The notes beneath the pieces were generated by a model. The model saw only the letters and a program-made list of their open reading frames with translations, did not search any database and was not told the DNA's origin. Of a stretch of DNA of 64,000 nt, positions 24,421 to 33,982 are shown piece by piece; positions within the stretch are counted from its first letter, which is position 1, and every line of letters begins with the position of its first letter. This DNA is from Microdochium bolleyi (lineage: Eukaryota; Ascomycota; Sordariomycetes; Xylariales; Microdochiaceae): positions 186,001 to 250,000 of the forward strand of contig KQ964250.1 of the NCBI GenBank assembly GCA_001566295.1. Direction: 5' to 3'. Both the position numbers and the translations under genes were made by a program.

Positions 24421-25871
24421 CGGAGATATATTGCTCCCCTTTTTGTCGCCTTGTTTCTTTAGTCTGGGCTGGTCCGACGATGTTGGCAGGGGAGTTTGCT
24501 TTCCGAGTTTAGCCTTCTTATTCCTACTCCGCCGTGCGATGGCTTATGATCACGAACAACTCAGAATGACAACCATGACCTTTTAGCATCTTTATTAATG
24601 GGATTTTTTCTCTTCCGGAGATGTGAATGACTCACTGCAATGTTCAGTCTCAGTTCAATCCAGGTGCCATCCTCCATCCTGTCGCATGGGTTTGATATAG
24701 ATATCACGTTTCGGCATGCCGCGAAGAGAAACGGGATTGGAGGATCAACATGTCAGGCCTCTCGGCTCCTGGCTCTCCAGTGTGTAGCCTAGTGCCGCAA
24801 CCTTATCCAGGACTAATGTAATAGCCTTCAACGGTTTCAAGGTATGTATGCACGCAATGCAGGTGCGCATGCATTCCTGACAGAATTATCCGGCCAGCCA
24901 AGGCTGCGGTTATCGCCTTGGCCTTCTACATGCCGAGGGAATAATTGACGGGGGTCGCATGACCACGGGTCGCGTGCAGGAGTCGAGACGTGACCGACAA
25001 TCTTTACTCGCGGAGCTGGCAGGTCCGAGGAGGAGAGTGTAACGCCTTGTGTTCGACGGCCCCTTGTCATGCAGAGCCATGGATGGGGATATTCTCCGCC
25101 GGACCGACACTCGCCCACGGAATCGACGGAAGTTCGAAGCGTTCCGCCAAAGGAACCTGCGTGCTTCCCGTCGTTTTGCGTCTGCCTCATGATTGGCATG
25201 GCGTTCCGGGACGAGAGCTGCCACGGGAGGCTGCTGTGGTGCTGGATCGGTTGCCAGTTGTCCATGTCAGGGACCACCCGCCGAAGCCGCAGAGCCACGA
25301 GCCCACTCCGCAGTCGCACAGTGGGACCCTGGCCTGCTGAGTATCCGCGTTGTTCTGGCGCGCTTGACTCTGTGGCCTCGCCCGGCGCCGTTCCGCTGAC
25401 GATAGTGTCGACGGGCGTGGTCTGATTGGTGCGCAAAGATTATCCATCTTTTGGGTCGGGCTTGGAGCTGCCGAAGAGTGCCCACTCGACCCCGAGGAAA
25501 CCCCCACCTTGCCCGCAACGCCAGGCAAATCCCCGACGAGCAGGTGGTCGCGTCGCAGGCGTCGAACCCATATTAGCCAGCCGAGAGGCTGATCCAGCGG
25601 CTCAATTGCGAATCACGAGCGCACTGCTCGGCCTGCATGCCGCCTCATTGGACAGGCTGAATCTCCGCCAGGTCTCGAGCCGCGTCGGGAAACGATCTTT
25701 GGGCATACGCACGACGCTTCTTATATTGACCCGAGACCCCTCATCCTTTTTTTCCCGCTCTGCCCCTCTTGAACCCTTCTGTTGCGCCCATACTGCTTTG
25801 CTGTCCGAAGCTTGCTCTGCCGAGTCCATCTGCTCCCTCGCACGTCTCCATCCCTCGCAGCCACTCTCACG
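24421..25871. other. Intergenic: AAA ATPase 3' region and LAD promoter
   Basis: No gene recognised in 1.45 kb. The start-proximal 130 bases contain no ATG before 25872, which supports the chosen start of the dehydrogenase gene. Confidence 0.6.
25502..25578. promoter_or_regulatory. Candidate carbon-control sites upstream of LAD
   Basis: CCCCAC at 25502-25507 fits the reverse of the CreA/Cre1 consensus SYGGRG. TTAGCC at 25573-25578 is the reverse of GGCTAA, the XlnR/Xyr1-type core. Arabinitol dehydrogenase genes are known to be pentose-induced and glucose-repressed in other fungi. Such short motifs occur by chance, so this is only suggestive. Confidence 0.25.
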
Positions 25872-27039
25872 ATGGGTTCGACAGTCGTCCAGGCCACCAA
25901 GGCCAACATTGGCGTCTTCACAAACCCCGCCCACGATCTCTGGATCACCGAGGCCACCCCGGCGCTCGAGAGCGTGCAGAAGGGCGACACACTCAAGCAC
26001 GGCGAGGTCACCGTTGCCATCAAGAGCACTGGTATTTGCGGGTACGTGGCGGGACGGGGTGGAGGCGTGCCGACAAACACTTGACTGACATGCCTTTATT
26101 CGGTACAGATCAGATGTGCACTTCTGGAAGCACGGCTGCATCGGTCCCATGATCGTGTGCGGCAACCACATCCTCGGACACGAGTCGGCGGGTCAAGTCC
26201 TCGCGGTCCACCCTTCCGTGACACATCTCAAGGTTGGTGACCGCGTTGCCATCGAGCCCAATGTCATCTGCAACGAGTGCGAACCCTGCCTCACGGGCCG
26301 CTACAACGGCTGCGAGAAAGTCGAATTCCTCTCCACACCGCCGGTCGACGGGCTCCTGAGGAGATATGTCAACCATCCGGCGGTCTGGTGCCACAAGATT
26401 GGAGATATGTCATACGAAGACGGGTCGATGTTGGAGCCCCTTAGTGTTGCGCTCGCTGGTGTCCAGAGGTGTGGGGTCAAGCTCGGCGATCCGGTGCTCA
26501 TCTGCGGCGCCGGCCCCATTGGCCTGATGACGCTGCTCTGCTGCAAGGCCTCCGGAGCGTGCCCCATCGTCATTACTGACATTGACGAGGGCCGCCTCAA
26601 GTTTGCCAAGGACCTCGTGCCCGAGGTCATCACGCACAAGGTCGAGCGGGCGAGCGCCGAGGACGCCGCCAAGACCATCGTGCAGTCCTTTGGCGGCATC
26701 GAGCCTGCCGTTGCCATCGAGTGCACTGGTGTCGAGAGCAGTCTGGCGGCTGCCATCTGGGCTGTCAAGTTCGGCGGCAAGGTCTTTGTCATTGGCGTCG
26801 GCAAGAACGAGCTCAACTTCCCCTTTATGCGGTGCAGCACACGCGAAGTCGACCTCCAGTTCCAGTACCGGTATTGCAACACGTGGCCCAGGGCGATCCG
26901 GCTGGTGCAGAACGGCGTCATCGACATGAAGAAGCTCGTCACCCACCGATACAAGCTCGAGGATGCGCTCGAGGCGTTCAACACTGCGGCCGACCCGAAG
27001 ACGGGAGCGATCAAGGTTCAGATCCAGAGCTTGGACTAA
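25872..27039 (+). CDS. LAD1: L-arabinitol 4-dehydrogenase
   Basis: Two exons (25872-26041 and 26109-27039) encode 366 residues, the family's usual size. The enzyme oxidises L-arabinitol to L-xylulose with NAD+ in the fungal L-arabinose pathway, in the cytosol. It is a zinc medium-chain dehydrogenase: catalytic-zinc ligands Cys56 and His81-Glu82 (GHES), structural-zinc cysteines 111, 114, 117 and 125, and a Rossmann motif GAGPIG at 190-195. The segment VITDIDEGRLKF supplies the acidic residue expected for NAD+ preference. The opening ANIGVFTNPAHDLW and the core HFWKHGCIGPM favour LAD over the closely related xylitol and sorbitol dehydrogenases, which remain the main alternative. The splice restores GICG-SDVHFW. 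Confidence 0.92.
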
Positions 27040-27853
27040 CGACGGGAGATCAAGGGCGTAGGGAATGAGAGGCAGTCGTAGACATCAGGGGTGGACGGCG
27101 ACGTGCGAGCCGCTGCCGCACTCGTGGCTGTAGAGGCCCCGGCTAGACATACTTTGCTCTTCGCTGCAATACAGGACAACTGAAATGAGATGAGTCGTGG
27201 CTAGTACCTGTGAGAATGTTGCGGGTCGTGGGGCAAGCCTGGGGTGTTTAGGATGGGTGAGCACGGCCACCATGTAGTGGACTGTGATTGACAGTCGTGG
27301 GTGTGGCACGCTTTGGCGCGGTCAACAGGGCCAAGGTCATCTTGGTAGGGTAGTGTGTCTGGAGGAACATCTCTGTTGATGACGACTCACTTGAGCTAGG
27401 CTGGCTCTTGAGATGGCGATGGGGAGCGTCCAGTGTCTGGATTGGCAGAGGAGCGTCGTGATTGGTCAATCGCGAAGCTCCTGCTGCGTAGATTCCAGGC
27501 CGCCCGGGTTTTCCCGCCTCCAGAGAAGTACGTACCGGTTGTGGCACTGGTGGGGCCAGGCATGTGCTGAGCTGAGCTGTGGCTGGCGAGCGGGTGCCGG
27601 CAACCCATGACGGCCTGGGGGCAAAGCTCGTTCGCTGCCCGGCCGGGCTCGCCCAGTGAGCTTTTTTTCCCCTTGTAAAATCCGGGCCTGCAACCACGAG
27701 CCACATCACAGCTCCTCACCTCGACGACATCCCATCAACCCACCCCGACGACATCCCCATCGCGCCCCGTCTCGACCGTCAATTGGCATCGCCATCGCAG
27801 CTGCCACTGCCCTCGCTCCTCTCCGTCGTCCCGGTCCTACCCAGTCGCCCACA
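27040..27853. other. Intergenic: LAD 3' region and subunit g promoter
   Basis: About 810 bases with no coding gene recognised. Two inverted CCAAT boxes near 27441-27465 and a GTGGGG (CreA-type) at about 27547 lie upstream of the mitochondrial gene that follows. Confidence 0.55.
27441..27465. promoter_or_regulatory. Two CCAAT boxes upstream of subunit g
   Basis: ATTGG, the reverse of CCAAT, occurs at 27441-27445 and again at 27461-27465, about 390 bases before the ATG of a nuclear-encoded ATP synthase subunit. The HAP/CBF complex binds CCAAT and is known to control respiratory genes in fungi; binding here is inferred. Confidence 0.35.
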
Positions 27854-28826
27854 ATGTCCTCCATGGTCGTCCGCCCGATGCTTCGGCAATCAGGCGCTTT
27901 CTCCCGCATGGCCGCCCGCCGCTTCGAGTCCACAACCGCAAAGGCCGCCGAGGGCGCCAAGGAGGCCGCGTCCAAAGCCTCGTCAAACGCCTCCGCCGCT
28001 GCCAAAGAGACTGCCTCCAAGGCTGAGTCCACGGCCAAGGACGCTGCCTCCAAGGCCCAGGCCACTGCGAAGGACGCTGCCGCGAAGGCTCAGGCCACTG
28101 CTAAGGATGCCGCCGCAAAGGCTCAGGCAACCGCCGCCGAGTACACTTCCAAGGCCAGGGAGGGGCTCTCCAAGGTCACCTCCTCGGCTGGCCCTGCCAT
28201 CACCGGCGCCGCCACCAAGGTCGCTGGCTCGCTGAGCAAGGTTGGCGGCCGCACCGGAAAGGTCGTTGGTTTCGTCGAGAGTACGTCCAGTCCCAGAATC
28301 TGAAGGTCTCCTGCGCATGTGCAAGTTTGTCCGAAGCGCTCGCATGACAACTCTCAATCATCGCACGTGGGGCACCCGTCCACTCAAGGCAGATAGCTAA
28401 CAGTCGCGCTTTTCTCCTGCAGAGGCTATTCCTCAGATTATCTACTACTCCAAGGTCGGCCTTGAGGTCGGCAAGATTGTCTTCCACGGCCAGAAGATGG
28501 CTCCTCCGTAGGTTTATGTCAAGTCAGACTTCTTTCGGGACGCCCAAAGCTGACAGTTCGAATCAAGTTCCATCTCCACTTTCCAAGCCTACTTCCAGAG
28601 CGCCCTGAAGGCCGTCCAGAACCCCGCCACTCTCCTCCAGAACGCGTCCAAGGGCGCCCAACAATCCGCATCGATACTACAGCAGGCTCGCAACATTAAC
28701 AGGGGTCAGGTCATCGCCGGTGGTGTCATTGCTGCCGAGGTCCTTGGTTTCTTCACCGTTGGCGAGATGATTGGTCGCTTTAAGGTCGTTGGATACCGCG
28801 GTGAGAGCGGCGCTGCTCACCACTAA
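27854..28826 (+). CDS. ATP20: Mitochondrial ATP synthase subunit g with LEA-like repeats
   Basis: Three exons (27854-28280, 28423-28507, 28568-28826) give 256 residues, over twice the 115 of yeast Atp20. The C-terminal 115 residues are the subunit g domain, with one membrane helix bearing the dimerisation motif GxxxG (GEMIG). Subunit g sits in the membrane part of F1Fo and, with subunit e, supports dimers and cristae shape. The N-terminus (RQSGAFSRMAARRFEST) looks like a mitochondrial presequence. Residues 30-110 are an Ala/Lys-rich tract of 11-residue units such as KAQATAKDAAA, encoded by 33-bp tandem repeats, resembling group 3 LEA sequence. Some extension is expected in filamentous fungi, but the repeats stand out. 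Splices give FVE-KAIPQIIYYSKV and MAP-PSISTFQAYF. Confidence 0.9.
28019..28150 (+). repeat. 33-bp tandem repeats coding an 11-residue unit
   Basis: Four successive 33-base units encode residues 56-99 of subunit g. Units two and three give identical peptides, KAQATAKDAAA; the first and fourth are degenerate. The repeats stay in frame, so unit gain or loss would leave the C-terminal domain intact. Confidence 0.8.
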
Positions 28827-31800
28827 ATTCGTTTCGACGTCTCGCAACTTATGCGCAGACCTGGCAACGACGATGGATTAGCGCTTGGCTTTTGATCTCG
28901 CCCCTTCGACGAAGGACACACTGCGGCTTGTAGGAAGCATCATACAGCCTGCTTCTATGTACGAACTAAGTGATCGGTCACGACACTACTTCATCTACTC
29001 GTGCCGTAGCACGAACGATGAGACCAATGCAAAATAACGACGAGCCGGCTGATGGCGGAGCATATCCAAGGCGATGCGCAAAATGCTTGATTTTTGCTAC
29101 CACCGCGTAGCTTGGCTGTCGAAAGACTAATTTTCCTTTGTTTTAATGTACAATTAGTGTCAGCTGACTGTGAGGGCAAAACAAGGATAGAACAGGAGAG
29201 CTCGGGTGTACCGATGTCAGAGGACCATTGACCATTATCTTGAATCGTGTTCCTGTATTCAGTGACGTGTGTATGTCTTCGGTGTCCATGTGAAGGTGTG
29301 CTACTGTATTCAGTGACGTGTGTATGTCTTCGGTGTCCATGTGAAGGTGTGCTACCCATTGTACGGAGAGGTATATTGGTCGTGTTGCAAGCCCGCTACC
29401 CATCCTCCCGTTCCGTGTGTTATTGCGATGTGAGAACTCGCACGACCTGGCATCAGGACTTCGTACAGCGTTCCTCAATCCAGCGAACGATTTTCAGAGA
29501 GAAGACATCAAGACTTGACTAATTTAGAGTGATATCAACATTCACAATCAACCTAGCTGGCGATTTTTCACAGAGTTACGTAGCTCCGACGCTTGGCAAC
29601 CACAGCCATGATCTGAACCAGTTTCTCCATACGTGCAAGTAGGGAAAGATCCTTTCATACTCTAGCATCTCCCAGCGAAAGAGGCGATACTGTCACATTA
29701 TCATGAAGCAAACACATGGTTCAATGCATTCTGCATGTGGCCGACAAGAGCTGCTTGGTAGCTTCCTGCTGTCAACTCGTCACTACGTGTACGATGGCCA
29801 GGTTCCGATGTCTTGGTGAAGGACCACCGTAAAGCGAACATTCCTTCCATTCGCAGGGCGCATATCGTCGGAATGTCCAGTACGTAAGACTGGCAGAAAC
29901 GGACAAGACGCATCGCATACACCAACATGCAGTCCAGCTATCTCGAGACCCGGTCGATCATTCTTCGTGCATCTTTATCAACCGTCACATCTTCACCTTA
30001 CTGCCGACCATCATCTCTTCATCTTCTATACGTCCCGAGCCACCCCAGCCGGACTCTTCTTCGGCGCTTACGCTCACACCATGAGATCAGTGCATTCTCC
30101 AAGGCAAGTGCATGTACCATGCTCGACCCCAAGTCGCTCCGTCAATCCGCGTTGGGCTAGATTCCTCGGAATTCATACCCGGGTAAGCAAAGCAGAGTTG
30201 CGCAAGAAAACAAAACTCATGCATGTATGCACCCATGGCTGTTGGATGTGACAGCGTCCTCGCATGCCCTTATGCGATGACACATGTTCAGAAATCATGC
30301 GTCCGTGGTCGCCAAGTGGTTCTTCGCATCAAACATGGTAACACCAGGGGCGTGAAAGCAGCCATCGATCCTGACCACACCATGAATCCACCGCCATCAT
30401 CGTCATTTTAGCCAACAACAGCAACGGCACGATCCACGCCGAGGCAGCCCAAGGACCGCTCTTTGCGGCCTGACATAACCTGGATTAACCACCCTAGTCG
30501 TTGAGAATGTCCTCCCCTTCTTCCATTTTCAAGTGTGCTAGGATTCATTGACCACGCGCCCAACACGTGGAGGCCGACTGGCCGTGGTCGCTCTCTTCGC
30601 GTGCACCTCGGTAGCATACGCTTAACTATCAGCCAAAGGGAAGACCTACCCGCGCACCTGACCTACACGCCATGCCATGCACACATGGGCAGCTGCATGC
30701 GGCAGGCCCTACGACCAACAGGATGACCAACATGACGACCAACAGAGCCACACTCAGGCAGAGCCGATACCGAGCTGGCCTGTCACAGGAGACCAGGCTA
30801 CGTGGCCCGAGAAGAAGGCTCGCAACCGGACCAATCCGATCCTTGGCTCTGACCGAAAAGGGTCGATCCCCAAGAAGAGGTGCGTGTATTCCTCAAGTGT
30901 ACGTCGTATCTCGCGTGTGGCGAGCACACACATACGCCGCACCATGACAATGTATGTGCCTCCCACGCCCATGTCGGCAGAGGCACAGAGGTATCTGGTC
31001 CTTCTCAGCCATTGACACCATCGAAACAATCGAATCCGAGCAGGTCTTTTATCAAGCTCTCTCCTCAAATTACATCCCAATAAGTGTCAGGACCGATTCC
31101 CGGAACAGCTCAAGCACCGGCAATACCCAGGAGCGAGAGCCGCAACCTTACTCTCTTGTTGATCTCCTGATTAGAAGGCCGACAGTTCATTGCGAAGTGG
31201 CCAGCTGGCAGATGTTGATACAACGACCAAGCTCCGGAATTTACAGCTTTGCAGACTCGGAAAAAGAAAACACAGAGCAGCGTCCCGTATCCTGGGAACC
31301 AGGCTCCCCCCGTGAAGCAAAGACACGTCCAACAGGCCACGACGCTTTATGCATTAGCCAGCCGTGCCTCTGCAAAGCAGAAAAAGAGCAAGGTCAACAG
31401 GCGGCCATGCTCTGCCGATGAAGATTGCGCAAAAGATGCAGATTTTCCCGGCACGGTGTGACGTGTGCCATGTGTGGTCGGCGGTCCGGGCCAACAGGAC
31501 GTGAGACGTCAGAGAATGGCCGTCTTTGAGGCCGCCAACAACGGCGGCGACTGTCCGCAGGCATCGCGAACCAACAAAGTAAACAACACCCGCGCATCGG
31601 TGACCGACCCATGAGCGCCTTGGGGTAGGCATTCCACTGCGTTGATGCCTGACGATGCCTGCTGCATGCCTCACTTGCTTGCTCAGTGCGAACGGTTCCT
31701 GTGAGGACGAGGCGCAAGGATAGTTCACGACTATGCCCTTTCTCTGCGCAAGTTCTGCCACGTCGCGTATTGCGCCTGGTCCCGTCAGGTGCAGTCTGTG

Positions 31801-32658
31801 TCAAGCAGGGGTAGAGACTGAAGCTTCAAGCGCTGACAGATGAATGTGAATTCGAGCCGAACTTTTGTCTATGGCATACCACTACATCACAATCAATGAC
31901 TGCTTTTTAGATCCCGCACAACCTGCCAAGAAATGACCATCGTTTCCGAACGTCCTCATCTTGATCACTTTCCATTGCTCGATTCGATATGCCTGTGTAT
32001 GATTCAACTCCGAACTCCCCAAGTCTATGAAAATGCAAGTATTCCGAGCTTGACACCCGGGGCTCGTGAGTTTCATGGCGTGATGAGCCTCATCCTGTTT
32101 CGTCTCATCGCACAGGAGCGCGTGACTGCGCGCCGAGCATACCCCTTTGCGGCGCAGCATGAGCTGGATGTCGCTCCTGGCTGAGGTGCAGACAATATCC
32201 CTGCCGACCGGGCAGTGGCGCGCGCCATGACGCGTGCTTACGGACACACAACACACTGCCGGACGCAGGGAGACTCTTGCCGCATCGATGCCGCAGCTGC
32301 TTCGTATCCCCGTGACACTCTGATTCCGTGTGAAGGCGGGCAATGGACTTGCCTGAGCGGTAACAGTAGGGGCAGTCTGCGCAATGCGAGGCTGGTCTCG
32401 AGCGGGGCCCTGCTGGCATGGCATAAGCTGTTTATGTGGCTTTCAGCATCGAGTACGGGGCTCGAGGTTTGGCCATGTCTCGCCGCAGTGCAGATGATTA
32501 TGCGCATCTTTCTGACCGCGTTCTCCAGCCATGTCATCGACTGCGGGTATGGCGCGGAATTTGTTTTGTAAGATTGAGCGACTTGAGGCTCGCAGTTGTC
32601 CTGGGTGCTTAAACAGGTGGCCTGCGTGCTGTGTAGACGTGCCTAGAATGACGCACGA
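28827..32658. other. Gene-poor intergenic stretch
   Basis: About 3.8 kb without a recognisable gene. Open frames are short and lack family motifs or coding-like composition. It includes the subunit g 3' region and a perfect 51-bp tandem duplication at 29253-29354. Base composition looks balanced, with no AT-rich block suggesting a RIP-mutated transposon. Confidence 0.55.
29253..29354. repeat. Perfect 51-bp tandem duplication
   Basis: Two head-to-tail copies of 51 bases (29253-29303 and 29304-29354) are identical. Each begins CTGTATTCAGTGACGTG and ends GGTGTGCTA. Perfect identity outside coding sequence suggests a recent duplication. Confidence 0.95.
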
Positions 32659-33982
32659 TTAGTTGTGTTGCGTAGACTGCGGTCCTGGGAGTACATACAG
32701 GTGGCAAAATGCACGAAGCTGCCGATCGCACATCTCTCGCTTCACTTCTGCGAGGAAGCTCATGATCTCATCATAGGGCCAGCGATTGATTCTGGAGAAT
32801 GGAGCGAGGGACAGCGATGCAATGCCTTGTGTCATGCCAAGGTTGAACCAACGCCCCAATAGCTTCTCATGTTGCTCAGATGGCCATGTGTTGTACGGGA
32901 TGCGCTTGCATTGATGCTGAACGTCGACAAAGCCCACAGACTCCAATATCGTCTTTGTGGCAGGGTCCATTTCAATGCTCCGCTGGGCGTGGATCATTGC
33001 TGATCGAAGTTCGCGAGCCCAAAGCCCCAGCTTGGAGTTGGGCGGAAGTTCGCCTTCTTCCAGGAGTGGAAGAAAGTCTATTTCGATAAGTTCGAACATG
33101 CCTGAGCCTGGTATGAGATGTCTATGTTCGGGGATTAGTGATGCTCGGCTCACCCAATTCGGCGGTACTCACCTGAAGACTTGCTGATATAGCGCTGGCC
33201 AGTTGCTCACACTACCGAGCAGCATCTGACCACGTATCAGATCTCTGGAAGCGAGGGCAATATTCTCCCAACCCCGTTCTTCCTCAAAATCGCGCTGTTC
33301 AAAACGCAGCCCTTGCGGAATACTGCCACGGCATCCAGTCAGCACAATTGAGATATGATACAGGGCATAGAATGAGTTCTCCTTACAGCATCGGCTGATG
33401 CAAGGTCAGGTCCATGCCCAGAATGTCAGAGCCGGGCCCACAACGACTAGAGGAGAGTTAGTAGAGTTTCCAGTTCGGCCTGTACAGTATTGGAGGTGTG
33501 CGCACTCAGCCATATCCACTGCCCAAATGCCTGAGCCACAGCCCATGTCGATAATCTTGGGATTTTGAGGCAGCGGATGCTGATACAGGCCTCCATTGGG
33601 TCCTTTATGACCTCTGGCGAGCGTGATCAGCTTATGGAAGATGTCCAGCCGGTTCAGCTCGTCCTAGCACCATAGGGTTAGCGTTGGGCTACTTCGAGGG
33701 CAGTGTACTTTGTGGAAGAGGGTTAATGCCATACTTGATCACATGGGAACATGTATTGGCCCGGCTTAAAGGTGTCATAGTAACGGCCGTTCTCTGCAAA
33801 GTAGGGACTTTGTTTACCCGGAGGAGGCGCTCCTCGAGGGTCACTTTGCGTTTTGTGCGGCTATAAGTCAGCTGGGGTCGCGGTTTGCTGCAATGAGAAG
33901 AATATAATGGAGGAGGTTTGGACAGGGAACAAGAGGGCACAACTTACGGGTGGGAGCCATTCCCAAGCCCGTTGAAAGCCAT
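32659..33982 (-). CDS. LaeA-like SAM-dependent methyltransferase
   Basis: Five 3' exons read cleanly: about 33829-33735, then 33663-33506, 33446-33387, 33322-33173 and 33121-32659, plus a short first exon near 33982-33948. The 277 codons from 33663 (stop included) keep frame through three short introns. Motif I is IIDMGCGSGIWAVDMA, followed by ILGMDL, and downstream signatures GSVSNWPALYQQVFRHL, PPNSKLGLWA and RWFNLGMTQG mark the TAM/LaeA-like group. LaeA-type proteins are SAM-binding, usually nuclear or cytosolic, and some regulate secondary metabolism; most paralogues have no known substrate. The conserved ENGRYYDTFKPGQYMFPCDQ precedes the third exon. The 5' end is ambiguous: starting at 33982 needs an AAG acceptor, starting at 33960 (MAPT) needs a GAG acceptor. 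Confidence 0.82.

Noticed and set aside
25535..25600. Possible tRNA B box (GGGTTCGACGCC) on the minus strand
   Set aside because: No matching T-stem, A box, anticodon arm or acceptor stem could be folded around it.
29253..29354. Tandem repeat considered as CRISPR-like
   Set aside because: Only two directly adjoining copies, no spacers, and a eukaryotic genome.
30672..31421. Overlapping 90-155 codon frames at 30.7-31.4 kb
   Set aside because: They overlap in several frames on both strands with no motif, signal peptide or exon structure.
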